From NCBI GenBank assembly GCA_007130125.1, contig SLSZ01000135.1:1-44798 (forward strand): DNA of 44,798 nt, given 5' to 3'. The notes beneath the pieces were generated by a model. The model was not told where the DNA came from and ran no database searches. It saw nothing but the letters and a program-made list of their open reading frames with translations. Origin of the DNA: Bacteroidales bacterium (lineage in GTDB: Bacteria; Bacteroidota; Bacteroidia; Bacteroidales; UBA7960). Both the position numbers and the translations under genes were made by a program. Within the stretch, counting starts at the first letter, position 1. Every line of letters starts with the position of its first letter. Below are positions 9,334 through 17,884 of the stretch, piece by piece.

Positions 9334-9384
9334 AAATATTAATACCTTATTAACTTATTAGTCTGTTTATAAAATAATTCAGCT

Positions 9385-9392
9385 TATTTTTG
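9385..9392 (+). promoter_or_regulatory. -7 box upstream of the GNAT-nitrilase gene
   Basis: TATTTTTG matches TAnnTTTG. It overlaps the TTG (9390-9392) that would otherwise be taken as a start codon, which supports the ATG at 9423 as the true start. No good -33 element is visible. Confidence 0.4.
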
Positions 9393-9422
9393 CAAAATAA
9401 TAAAACAAAAATCTCCCACCTA

Positions 9423-11000
9423 ATGGCAATACAAGAAAAAATAAAAGATAAAAGCACAGAGCATAAAGTAATTCTTCGTAATCTGACCAAAGAGGATTAT
9501 GATACGCTGATAAAATCAATGGATGAGGCTTATGGGGCAATTGATGCTGAAGTTTGGCAAAAGCGGGAGATAAACAGGCTTTTAAAGTTGTTTCCCGAAG
9601 GACAGATATGTATAGAGATAGATAATCAAGTGATAGCCGTTGCTTTATCAATTATTGTTAATTACAAAAAATTTGGTGATAATCATACTTATGCTAAGAT
9701 CACCGGAAATGAGACATTTAATACTCATGATCCTGATGGCGATGTTTTATATGGGATTGATGTTTTTGTTCATCCCGAATACCAGGGTATGCGTTTGGGT
9801 CGTCGACTGTATGATGCCCGCAAGGAATTATGCGAAAATCTTAATCTTAAAAGTATTGTTGCCGGCGGAAGAATACCTGGATATAAGGATTATGCTGATT
9901 CCCTGACGCCAAAACAGTATATCGAGAAAGTAAAAATGAAAGAGATACTTGACCCTATTCTTTCATTCCAGCTTTCCAATGACTTCCACGTTAAGAAGAT
10001 TTTAAGGAACTATCTGCCTTACGATAATGAGTCGAAGACTTATGCTACATTATTGGAGTGGAATAATATATATTATGAAGAAAAAGAAGAGCTTATCGGT
10101 GGGAGGCAGGCCGTGGTGAGGATTGGATTGGCACAATGGCAGATGCGCAGTGTTTCTTCTTTCGAGGCGCTGCTTGAGCAAGTGGAGTTTTTTGTTGACT
10201 CTGTCAGCTCATACCAGTCCGACTTTTTGTTATTGCCTGAGTATTTTAATGCACCTCTGATGGCTGAATTTAATCACCTATCAGAAGCCGAAGCATTGCG
10301 GGGATTAGCCGAATACACCGAACCATTGAGAGAAAAGTTCGTAGAGTTTGCTATTTCATACAACATAAATATAATACTTGGCAGTTTGCCAATTTGTGAA
10401 GAAGATAAGCTGTATAATGTTTCTTATTTATGCAGGCGTGATGGCACATGGGATAATCAATATAAAATTCATCCTACACCTGATGAGGTTTCCAGCTTTG
10501 GTATGCGTGGAGGGAACGCTTTAAAGGTTTTTGAAACCGATGCCGGAAAAATAGGAATACTTATCTGCTATGATGTTGAATTTCCGGAACTTTCCAGAAT
10601 ATTAGCCGATAATGGCATGGATATACTTTTTGTGCCGTTCCTTACAGATACCCAAAATGGGTTCAACAGGGTGAGAATTTGTTCTCAAGCCAGGGCAATA
10701 GAAAATGAATGTTATGTGGTAATAGCCGGATCGGTTGGAAACCTGCCCAGGGTTAAAAATATGCGTATTCAGTTTGCACAGTCAGCAGTTTTTTCACCTT
10801 CAGATTTTGCTTTTCCTAATAATGCAATTGTTGCTGAAACCACACCAAACACTGAAATGACACTGCTGGCTGATGTTGACCTTGACTTACTTAAAGAATT
10901 GCATAATATGGGAAGTGTAAGAAACCTTAAAGACCGACGCACTGACCTGTATTCACTTAAATGGAAAAAGAGCCAGGCATTGGCAAAAAACAATAAATAA
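9423..11000 (+). CDS. Bifunctional GNAT acetyltransferase / carbon-nitrogen hydrolase
   Basis: 525 aa from the ATG at 9423. Residues about 18-200 form a GNAT domain with the acetyl-CoA-binding loop region YQGMRLGRRLYDAR. Residues about 230-510 form a nitrilase-superfamily amidohydrolase with the complete Glu-Lys-Cys triad: E273 in LLPEYF, K348 in YKIHPTP and C382 in LICYDVEFPEL. The same two-domain arrangement is common in many bacteria, but the substrate is not established. It probably acts in the cytoplasm on an amide, with N-acylation and amide hydrolysis coupled. A barrel-like gene starts 16 bp downstream and may be co-transcribed. Confidence 0.9.
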   Translation: MAIQEKIKDKSTEHKVILRNLTKEDYDTLIKSMDEAYGAIDAEVWQKREINRLLKLFPEGQICIEIDNQVIAVALSIIVNYKKFGDNHTYAKITGNETFNTHDPDGDVLYGIDVFVHPEYQGMRLGRRLYDARKELCENLNLKSIVAGGRIPGYKDYADSLTPKQYIEKVKMKEILDPILSFQLSNDFHVKKILRNYLPYDNESKTYATLLEWNNIYYEEKEELIGGRQAVVRIGLAQWQMRSVSSFEALLEQVEFFVDSVSSYQSDFLLLPEYFNAPLMAEFNHLSEAEALRGLAEYTEPLREKFVEFAISYNINIILGSLPICEEDKLYNVSYLCRRDGTWDNQYKIHPTPDEVSSFGMRGGNALKVFETDAGKIGILICYDVEFPELSRILADNGMDILFVPFLTDTQNGFNRVRICSQARAIENECYVVIAGSVGNLPRVKNMRIQFAQSAVFSPSDFAFPNNAIVAETTPNTEMTLLADVDLDLLKELHNMGSVRNLKDRRTDLYSLKWKKSQALAKNNK

Positions 11001-11016
11001 TTTTTAAGTTTTCTGT

Positions 11017-11859
11017 ATGCAAAATATAAAATTCCCGGCAATAGTCATGCTGCTTTCTCTCATTTGTTTGAATACATTGTCTGCCTTTGAACCCAACCAG
11101 AAGGACCTGTTGGATAATGAAAAGGTTAAAATTCGTAATATATACTATAAAGTTGACCAGGGTGTTTCAGCAGGCAGATTGCTGGATCAGAAAATGTCAA
11201 ACCTTCATTATACCGGATTCGGTGGTGTATTGAATTTTGGTAGAAGGGCAGTGACACCAAACTACATCGCCGAGTGGAACTTTCTAAGAGTAAATTTTAA
11301 TTATTTGAACCCGGGGCATGGTGCAACAGATGTTTATCAACCTACAGTGGGGTTAAGGTATTTGCACTTACGCAATTTGAACGAACTGGGAGTATTTCAG
11401 GTTCATGCCGGGTTGCAGGCCAACTTATTTGCAGATGTTCGTATTGCATCCAGGCTGGGAAATTCATTTTTGTATGCTGATATTATAAGCGAAGTAAGGC
11501 CCCAGGCTAAGTTTTCCACAAGCTTTCATCTGCTGCGACAGTGGAATTTTGATTTTTCTATTGCTGTTTCATTGATAGGTGTTGGCTATAGATTCCCTGA
11601 ATATGGTACCAGCTTTATGTTGTCTGAAGATGGCGGAGCTGCTTTTAGTTTTAGTGAAGTGCATATTCTGAAACCCTCAAATTTTGGCCATTTTACCACA
11701 GGCATATTTTTGAGTGAATCTTTTGGAGATGTACTAAATCCAAACCGGTTCAGAATAGGTTATGTATGGGATTACTACTCAATGAAAGGGAATCATGAAT
11801 TAAATGTTAATAATGCTGTACATCAACTGGTTTTGGAATTTTACTTTAAAGTAAACTGA
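11017..11859 (+). CDS. Probable outer-membrane beta-barrel protein, unknown function
   Basis: 280 aa with a signal peptide (MQNIKFPAIVMLLSLICLNTLSAF). The mature part is rich in alternating aromatic/polar strands (YTGFGGVLNFGRR, VGLRYLHLRNL, VGYRFPEYGTSF) and the last strand is VLEFYFKVN, consistent with a small outer-membrane barrel. No named family was recognised. It lies 16 bp after the GNAT-nitrilase gene and 43 bp before an S41 peptidase gene on the same strand, so it may share their transcript, but there is no functional link in the sequence. Confidence 0.6.
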   Translation: MQNIKFPAIVMLLSLICLNTLSAFEPNQKDLLDNEKVKIRNIYYKVDQGVSAGRLLDQKMSNLHYTGFGGVLNFGRRAVTPNYIAEWNFLRVNFNYLNPGHGATDVYQPTVGLRYLHLRNLNELGVFQVHAGLQANLFADVRIASRLGNSFLYADIISEVRPQAKFSTSFHLLRQWNFDFSIAVSLIGVGYRFPEYGTSFMLSEDGGAAFSFSEVHILKPSNFGHFTTGIFLSESFGDVLNPNRFRIGYVWDYYSMKGNHELNVNNAVHQLVLEFYFKVN

Positions 11860-11902
11860 TTATATGAAATGACAAAACATTAAAAAAATTAAAGTCTGTC
11901 AT

Positions 11903-12937
11903 ATGCCAACAGGAAACTATTTTAGGATTAAAACAAAAAACATTATTGCAATTATAGTCATATTGATTTTTGTTTGTTCATGTGAAAAAATATTCATGGA
12001 GCCTGATGCAAAATCCGATCCGGAAAGTATATTCGAAGAGATATGGACCTTTGCTGACCGTCATTATTCGTTTTTTGAATATAAGGATGTTGACTGGGAT
12101 GAAGTTTATCTAAGATACAGGCCTGAAGTTCACCAAGATATGGGTGATATTGAATTGTTTGATCTTTGTGCAGACATGCTATATGAACTTAAAGATGGCC
12201 ATGTTAACCTTTTGAGCTCATTCGACCGTTCAAGGAACTGGGAGTGGTATTTAAACAGCCCGGAGAACTTTTATTATTCAATAATAGAAAGGCATTATTT
12301 TGATGGCAGACAAAGATATATCGGTCCATTGCAGTATTTAAACATGGGTGACATTGTTTATGTTTACTATGGAAGTTTTGCAAATACAATCAGCAAAAGT
12401 GATTTGGATATTTTAATTTCCAATCTTAAAGGTAAAAAGGGATTAATATTTGATGTCAGGAATAACGGTGGTGGTGATCCTGAAAATGCCAGAAAACTGG
12501 CAGGTCGTTTTACCAACTCCACCAGTTATGCCGGTGATAACTGGATAAAAACCGGCCCGGGTCATGATGATTTTCGTACGCAGAGGGTGAATATTGAACC
12601 CTACGATGGCGAGCGATATACAGGTAAAGTTGTATTGCTTACAAATCGCAAGAGTTATAGTGCAACAACTTATTTTGCTCAATATATGAGGGCTTTAAAC
12701 AATGTCACACTGGTAGGTGATACTACGGGTGGCGGCGGCGGGTTGCCTGCATTCAGGGATTTGCCCAACGGCTGGCTTCTCAGGGTTTCCAGCTCACGCT
12801 TCTATGCTCATGACGGGTTAAATATTGAAAGTGGAATACCGCCCGATATTCAAATTGATATTAATGAAGAAGAAGCATTCGCTCACGGTGTTGATTCTAT
12901 TATCGAAAAAGCTATTGAGGTTATTATGGAGGAATAG
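11903..12937 (+). CDS. S41 family peptidase, lipoprotein
   Basis: 344 aa. The N-terminus has a hydrophobic segment ending in the lipobox VCSC, so it is probably a membrane-anchored lipoprotein. The C-terminal S41 (tail-specific protease/IRBP-like) core is clear: LIFDVRNNGGGDPENARKL, then NRKSYSATTYFA with Ser253 as the likely nucleophile, then VGDTTGGGGG and a C-terminal GIPPDIQI strand. No obvious PDZ domain was seen. The Lys of the CtpA Ser-Lys dyad is not evident, so it may use a tricorn-type arrangement or be a divergent member. The gene ends just before a strong bidirectional terminator. Confidence 0.85.
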   Translation: MPTGNYFRIKTKNIIAIIVILIFVCSCEKIFMEPDAKSDPESIFEEIWTFADRHYSFFEYKDVDWDEVYLRYRPEVHQDMGDIELFDLCADMLYELKDGHVNLLSSFDRSRNWEWYLNSPENFYYSIIERHYFDGRQRYIGPLQYLNMGDIVYVYYGSFANTISKSDLDILISNLKGKKGLIFDVRNNGGGDPENARKLAGRFTNSTSYAGDNWIKTGPGHDDFRTQRVNIEPYDGERYTGKVVLLTNRKSYSATTYFAQYMRALNNVTLVGDTTGGGGGLPAFRDLPNGWLLRVSSSRFYAHDGLNIESGIPPDIQIDINEEEAFAHGVDSIIEKAIEVIMEE

Positions 12938-12955
12938 CCTTTATTAAATTTAAAT

Positions 12956-12994
12956 AAAAAAGAGGGCAGTAGTATTTATATTGCCCTCTTTTTT
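12956..12994. terminator. Bidirectional rho-independent terminator
   Basis: AAAAAAGAGGGCA (12956-12968) pairs with TGCCCTCTTTTTT (12982-12994), a perfect 13-bp stem with a 13-nt loop. The A-run on one side and T-run on the other make it work on both strands. It sits between the convergent S41 peptidase (+) and AbgT transporter (-) genes. Confidence 0.9.
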
Positions 12995-13023
12995 TAATAA
13001 ACCTGTTCTAGAATAGTGTTAAT

Positions 13024-14724
13024 TTATTCAGATTCAACATCCATTGTTTCTTCTTCTCTTCTTGCATCGTCAACACTATCCAACACATAAGTGTCTTCAG
13101 AAAGTTCATCAGCTTTCTCTTCCTGTTCAATGACTTGCTGTGTTGCAGGTTTGTCATTGCCTTCCTCATAATATATAGGGCCTTCAATACCTAATGGTAT
13201 TCCAAGCCATACCCACAATATAAACTTAGGTATCCTTGCTATCATAAAGGCTATGGCATACGGTATCATCATTGAGATGAGCGTACCAATACCTGCTGTC
13301 TTGTCATACTTTTGAACAAACACTATTACCAGTGGGAAGTATGGCAACAGGGGTGTGAGAATGTTTGAATAAGAGTCACCTATACGGTATGCAGCCTGTG
13401 TTAGCTCAGGTGAATAACCCATAAGCATTAGCATCGGCACAAAAATAGGCGCGAGTAATGCCCACTTTGCTGAAGCACTTCCCATAATTAGGTTAACAAA
13501 TGAAGAGACAATAATGAATGCTATCAGCAAGGGTATTCCCGTAAAGCCAATTGCCGTGAGGCCTTCAGAGCCTTTCACGGCAAGTATACTTCCCAGGTTG
13601 GACCAGTTGAAATAAGCTACAAATTGCGCTGCAACAAATGCTATTACAATATATAAACCCATTGTTGACATCGACTTTGCAGTCATCTCAGATACATCTT
13701 TATCACTTTTGATAGTTTTAGCAATAAGGCCGTAAACCAAACCTGCTATAAAGAATATTATAAGCATTATTGGTACAATAGAGTCGTAAAACGGCCTGAA
13801 ACTATTTTTGCCTAAGTTTTCATCAAAAGCCCCACGTAATAGTCCATCAGAAGGAACTACGGCAATAGCAACGAGAATAAGGACAAATACTATTGATGCA
13901 ACTGACCATTTCAGAGCTTTACGCTCCAATGGAGTAATTTCATTTGATGCTTCATCTGCAAGTGATTTTCCTTCCGGCCTGTAATCACCAAGTCGTGGCA
14001 CAACGATTTTTTCAGTAACCCATGTTCCGGCAATACCAACCAGCGGCACGGCAGCGGCCATTACAAAATAGTTTGAAAGCGGGTTAACCGTGTAATCGGG
14101 GTTAATAATGTTTGATGCAGGTTCAGTAAAAGCAGCCAGCATAGGATCTAAGCCTGTAGGCAGCACATTGGCACCAAAGCCTCCCGAAACACCCGCAAAC
14201 GCAGCAGCAATTCCGGCAACAGGGTGCCTCCCCATACCCAAAAACAGAGTTGCTCCTATTGGAATCAGTATAACATAGCCGGCATCTACAGCTACAGAGC
14301 TAAGCATACCGCCAACAACTATTGAAAAAGTAACCAACTGTTTTGGTACTTTAGATATAAAGAGCTTAAGTGCAACGTTTATCATTCCGGTATGTTCTGC
14401 AACTCCAATACCAAGCATTACAACCAGCACCAGCCCAAGGGGCGGGAATGTTGCAAAAACCTCTACCATCTCAGTGAAAACCCGCTGAAGGCCATCTTTG
14501 GTGAGCAGGTTCTCAACTACAATATATTCTGCAGAAACACCTGTGTCGCCACCTGTGCCGGGCCTTAACACACTTACTCCGCTGAATATCCATGATAACA
14601 ATAACACAACTCCCATCAAAATAGCAAACAAAGTTACAGGCTGCGGTAACTTATTGCCGATAACCTCTATCTTGTCCAGTATTTTCTTAAAAGTACCATT
14701 ACTTTTTGTTTTATCGTTCGTCAT
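13024..14724 (-). CDS. abgT: AbgT family transporter with acidic C-terminal tail
   Basis: 566-aa inner-membrane protein with about a dozen hydrophobic segments. It matches the AbgT (p-aminobenzoyl-glutamate transporter) family throughout: KLPQPVTLFAILMGVVLLLSW at the N-terminus, GVAEHTGMINVALKLFI, SVAVDAGYVILIPIGATLF and the duplicated re-entrant region NLIMGSASAKWALLAPIFVP. Studied members export p-aminobenzoate-type compounds, including sulfonamides, or import p-aminobenzoyl-glutamate; which applies here is unknown. The last 45 residues or so form an acidic, hydrophilic tail (EEKADELSEDTYVLDSVDD) beyond the usual family length of about 510 aa. The gene has its own promoter and converges on the S41 peptidase gene. 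Confidence 0.9.
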   Translation of the reverse strand: MTNDKTKSNGTFKKILDKIEVIGNKLPQPVTLFAILMGVVLLLSWIFSGVSVLRPGTGGDTGVSAEYIVVENLLTKDGLQRVFTEMVEVFATFPPLGLVLVVMLGIGVAEHTGMINVALKLFISKVPKQLVTFSIVVGGMLSSVAVDAGYVILIPIGATLFLGMGRHPVAGIAAAFAGVSGGFGANVLPTGLDPMLAAFTEPASNIINPDYTVNPLSNYFVMAAAVPLVGIAGTWVTEKIVVPRLGDYRPEGKSLADEASNEITPLERKALKWSVASIVFVLILVAIAVVPSDGLLRGAFDENLGKNSFRPFYDSIVPIMLIIFFIAGLVYGLIAKTIKSDKDVSEMTAKSMSTMGLYIVIAFVAAQFVAYFNWSNLGSILAVKGSEGLTAIGFTGIPLLIAFIIVSSFVNLIMGSASAKWALLAPIFVPMLMLMGYSPELTQAAYRIGDSYSNILTPLLPYFPLVIVFVQKYDKTAGIGTLISMMIPYAIAFMIARIPKFILWVWLGIPLGIEGPIYYEEGNDKPATQQVIEQEEKADELSEDTYVLDSVDDARREEETMDVESE

Positions 14725-15082
14725 AAGAATACTATTTTACAGTTATTTATTTTTATTAAACTTGAAAATTCATTTTTATGAAAAAGATCATAAAGCCCAA
14801 AATAAATGGCTTTTTAAATAATATTGGAAATCTTGGTTATTTTTATAAAAACCTAATAAAAAGTCAAAGGGTTTTAAAATAATTCGCCAAAAATAAGTTT
14901 AATAACCTATACTGCAAAAAAAAATTATCACAATTACAGAATTTAACATAGATAAAGTGTTCGCCGGCATGTTGTTTTCCTTTATTGTAAGCTTTTTCAA
15001 GGAGGTTAAAGCCAAATAAATATTTTTGAAATAAAAGGGTGCAATATTGATTTTGTGGTTGATGTGAGGATAAAATTTCCCG
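14725..15082. other. 358-bp intergenic region upstream of abgT
   Basis: Between the 3' end of the T9SS protein gene and the start of abgT, both on the minus strand. It holds the abgT promoter (14888-14918) and an AT-rich leader. A 34-codon ATG frame on the plus strand (14778-14882) has no supporting signal and was not called. Confidence 0.6.
14888..14918 (-). promoter_or_regulatory. abgT promoter (TTTG-N19-TATTTTTG)
   Basis: On the minus strand TTTG (complement of 14915-14918) is followed after 19 nt by TATTTTTG (complement of 14888-14895), an exact match to the Bacteroidota -33/-7 consensus. Transcription would start near 14881, about 157 nt before the abgT ATG. Confidence 0.55.
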
Positions 15083-17155
15083 TCATCTTATAATATGGAC
15101 TACACCATGCATGCTACGTTCAACACCCAAACGTTCGTAAGTGAGCACATAATAATATACTCCATCCGGGGCACCGTTACCATCCCACCAGTTATCGTAA
15201 TAATCGGAATGTTCGAACACCTTTTTTCCCCACCTGTTGTAGATGATTATATGTGCCCTGTCGTAGTGTTCAAGGTTGATAATTTCAAAGTAGTCATTTA
15301 TTCCATCAAAGTTTGGAGTAAAAACATTTGGTATTTCGAGTTCGCAGTTCTGCTCTGTAATTTCTTTTTCTATATATGCTGTACACCCAATAATTGTATC
15401 AGTGATTGCAACAGTATACATTCCTGTTTCTTTTGCCATTATGGTATCATGTGTTCTGTTGGGTTGAATGATGTCGTTTATCTCCCATTGGTAAATCCAG
15501 TTGTAATCGTCGTCATTTACCGGATGAACGGTAAGCAGGGTAGAATCACCTTCGCAAAACGGCAACTCCAGCTCTGATATAATTTCTGCGTTTGGAATTG
15601 GCAAAATATTCACAGTTACTATGGTATCATAGGTGCAATTAAAATTGTCAGTCACTTCAAATTTAAATTCATATTCACCCTCTTCATCTTTTGAAGCCAG
15701 GGCAGGGTTTCCTTCCAAAGGATTTCCGTTATCGTACCATGTTTGACTAACTATTTCGGGTGTAAAAATAAGCGAATCGGGGTATATATCATTATTGAAC
15801 AACAGGCTCCAACCCGACATGTAGCCATTTTCCCCGGGGGTGTTGTCGGTAACGGTAAGTGTCCAGGCGCCATTTAGCGGGCATCCGCCAAGGTTATCCG
15901 GTGATTCATAAAAAGTATATGAGCCTTCAGGAAGATAGGTGGCCGGATAAAAGTTTCCAAATTGGTCATAATATTCATGGCTTTCCGGTGTTGTTTCACT
16001 CATTAGTCCGTATTCTGCTATTTCGGAAAGTGTGAAACAATACTCATACCCAACCCCGGGAGCATCAATATGGTCAACTGCTACCGGTTCTCCAAGGTTT
16101 GCAGGAGAATCTTCTTCGCTATCATAATCTTTTATAATTACATCGGATCCATCGGGACATTGCAGTTCAAATCTTAATTGCCTGTAATCTACGTGGTCAA
16201 TAATGAGGCAAATACGGCCAAAATCATCCCCACTTTCCAGGATAGCATCATCTTCAAATACATCAAAATTCAGACTTGATGTATAGGATTCGGTTGTGCC
16301 ATCAGGTATAGGCACAGTATCATGTACGGAGGTAGGAAAGCCTGTCCATGTAGTAGTATTTACAACACCTCCGAGAGTAAAAATTTCTTCGGCGCACACT
16401 GTGTCCAGACCCGGCTTAGTGCCTGCAAAATTTGGGATTGTGCCCACTTGTACGGTCTCATATACTTCTTTCTCACAATCATTAACCGGATCATATACGT
16501 TGATCCTGAATGGGTTTGCACCGGGATCATCAAATATATAATCAAGCGTTGGTCCTGTATGTGTCTGGCCATCATAAAACCACTCATATTGCAGTTGCGC
16601 AGGGTCGAAGTCAATATTATCAGACATATAATATCCTTCGGCAATGAGTGTAGTTGCTCCTGTACCGGGGCAAAGCTTCATTGTTTCAAAGTTGGTTGTT
16701 ACGTCAACTGTGAATAACTCACAAAGTGAATAGCATGCAATTTCAGCCCACCATCCATATCCGTGGTCAGAGGGAGAAGAAGTAAAACGAAAGTGAAGTG
16801 TGTCAGATGAAGGCCAAAGAACTTCACCGGTCAACTCATTTTCTGTGGCTTCAAATAAAAGGGGGGCATCATTGTTCTCACCATCATAAACATATAGATA
16901 ATCACCCGGCCCAAGGTCAAAAAAATCAAATTTCATGGAAAAGTAAGGCTTGTTCTCATCAGAACTATAAAATGTAACCGAGAAATCTTCTTCCGAACCA
17001 TATTGCGTGATAGTATCGCCGCCACTGTCAACAAATGCACCTGAACAAGCAGGTATCATTTGACCGTCGTGTAGATCGATAGGGTATGTAATTTGAGAAT
17101 ATGCTCCTCCGCAACTCAACAATAAAAGCAAAAACAGGGTAATAGAGCGTGTCAT
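15083..17155 (-). CDS. T9SS-secreted protein with CUB-like, P-domain-like and type B sorting domains
   Basis: 690 aa with a signal peptide (MTRSITLFLLLLLSCGGAYS). Residues about 30-145 look like a CUB domain (FDFFDLGPGDYLYVYDG). Residues about 270-455 contain a proprotein-convertase P-domain-like module (ICLIIDHVDYRQLRFELQ, then GAWTLTVTDNTPGENGYMSG). One or two Ig/PKD-like modules follow. The C-terminus of about 85 aa is a type IX secretion type B sorting domain (PNVFTPNFDGINDYFEI, then IYNRWGKKVFEHSDY, ending HGVVHIIR). It should be exported, secreted by T9SS and attached at or released from the cell surface; P-domains and CUB domains suggest adhesion. Its product is extracellular and shows no enzyme core. 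Confidence 0.85.
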   Translation of the reverse strand: MTRSITLFLLLLLSCGGAYSQITYPIDLHDGQMIPACSGAFVDSGGDTITQYGSEEDFSVTFYSSDENKPYFSMKFDFFDLGPGDYLYVYDGENNDAPLLFEATENELTGEVLWPSSDTLHFRFTSSPSDHGYGWWAEIACYSLCELFTVDVTTNFETMKLCPGTGATTLIAEGYYMSDNIDFDPAQLQYEWFYDGQTHTGPTLDYIFDDPGANPFRINVYDPVNDCEKEVYETVQVGTIPNFAGTKPGLDTVCAEEIFTLGGVVNTTTWTGFPTSVHDTVPIPDGTTESYTSSLNFDVFEDDAILESGDDFGRICLIIDHVDYRQLRFELQCPDGSDVIIKDYDSEEDSPANLGEPVAVDHIDAPGVGYEYCFTLSEIAEYGLMSETTPESHEYYDQFGNFYPATYLPEGSYTFYESPDNLGGCPLNGAWTLTVTDNTPGENGYMSGWSLLFNNDIYPDSLIFTPEIVSQTWYDNGNPLEGNPALASKDEEGEYEFKFEVTDNFNCTYDTIVTVNILPIPNAEIISELELPFCEGDSTLLTVHPVNDDDYNWIYQWEINDIIQPNRTHDTIMAKETGMYTVAITDTIIGCTAYIEKEITEQNCELEIPNVFTPNFDGINDYFEIINLEHYDRAHIIIYNRWGKKVFEHSDYYDNWWDGNGAPDGVYYYVLTYERLGVERSMHGVVHIIR

Positions 17156-17297
17156 ACAGGTTTTAGTTCAAATTAATTAGTCATATAACTAAAAATACGT
17201 TAAAAGTTAAGGTTTATTTTGTCAAATAAGAAAAAAGCACAATAATAAAAGTTCAAAATATCAGCCTAAAATAGCTAATCACATAAATATAAACTTG

Positions 17298-17615
17298 TTA
17301 AAGTTTTAATGACTTCTTTAGATTTTCATTTATTAATAACATATCATTTTTATCCACAGATCCAAGTTTGCCTATTACAAGGTCTTTATCAATAGTAGCA
17401 AATTTGTTTAATCTTATTAGTGAAGTTTTTTTAAGTCCATTATTATTAGAAGGTTGAATAATAACATCATAGTCGGTTTGCCACTTTAGTTGAGTGGTTA
17501 TAAAAGAAACGGTTATATCATTTTCAGCACTGATTAAGATTAACGCCGGCCTGTTTCTATTGCCTAAAAGATCTGTAAATGGAAAGGGAATTAATACAAT
17601 GTCTCCTTTTTTCAT
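17298..17615 (-). CDS. PemK/MazF-family toxin
   Basis: 105 aa, the usual size. The N-terminus KKGDIVLIPFPFTDLLGNRNRPALIL is the typical PemK/MazF beta-barrel start (longer motif at residues 2-27; key residues are the G-D-IV, P-F-PFTD and RPALIL blocks). SLIRLNKFATIDKDLVIGKLG is the conserved C-terminal part. Members are usually mRNA endoribonucleases inhibited by the product of the upstream gene. The start codon overlaps the antitoxin stop by 4 bp, which supports translational coupling. Confidence 0.88.
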   Translation of the reverse strand: MKKGDIVLIPFPFTDLLGNRNRPALILISAENDITVSFITTQLKWQTDYDVIIQPSNNNGLKKTSLIRLNKFATIDKDLVIGKLGSVDKNDMLLINENLKKSLKL

Positions 17616-17839
17616 CTATACCTTTCTTTAACATCATTTACAGTATATATATCTTCTTCCTCATTAAGGTAATCAAAGGTTTTTGACTCATAAGATAGCT
17701 TTTGCATACCTTCTTGAATAATTTTATCATCTATTTTACTTAAAAGAAATTCAGCAAAGTTGTTAACTTCTTCGATTTTTTTATCGGGCAATTGCATGAT
17801 TTTGCTAATCGTACTTTTTATTAAAACTTCTCTGTTCAT
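17612..17839 (-). CDS. Antitoxin of the PemK-like module
   Basis: 75 aa, hydrophilic and helical (IMQLPDKKIEEVNNFAEFLL), of the small DUF2281-like antitoxin type that pairs with MazF/PemK toxins. The C-terminal tail (NEEEDIYTVNDVKERYR) would be the toxin-binding region. Its start lies only about 8 nt after the predicted transcription start, so the message would be nearly leaderless. No DNA-binding domain is obvious, so autoregulation cannot be judged. Confidence 0.75.
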   Translation of the reverse strand: MNREVLIKSTISKIMQLPDKKIEEVNNFAEFLLSKIDDKIIQEGMQKLSYESKTFDYLNEEEDIYTVNDVKERYR

Positions 17840-17853
17840 AATTATCTTTTTAT

Positions 17854-17884
17854 CAAAAATACAAAAATAACATATTACTTCAAA
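17854..17884 (-). promoter_or_regulatory. Promoter of the toxin-antitoxin operon
   Basis: On the minus strand TTTG (complement of 17881-17884) and TATTTTTG (complement of 17854-17861) are separated by 19 nt, a full match to the Bacteroidota consensus. A second TATTTTTG (17862-17869) overlaps the spacer. The -33 element lies inside the 3' end of the flavin reductase gene. Confidence 0.5.

Noticed and set aside
9390-9422. TTG start for the GNAT-nitrilase
   Set aside because: The TTG is part of the TATTTTTG promoter box; the ATG at 9423 is a better start.
13024-14724. Role of the AbgT transporter in the pigment pathway
   Set aside because: It is about 7 kb away, on the opposite strand, with its own promoter and terminator.
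14778-14882. 34-codon ATG frame on the + strand
   Set aside because: No promoter, no homology and no operon partner. It overlaps the leader of abgT on the other strand, so it is probably chance.
15209-15219. TGTTCGAACA palindrome as another operator copy
   Set aside because: It lies inside the T9SS protein gene and has no spacer between the half-sites, so it does not match the TGTTC-N6-GAACA pattern.
15095-15577. 160-codon frame on the + strand opposite the T9SS gene
   Set aside because: Shadow frame of a real gene on the other strand; no protein-like pattern.
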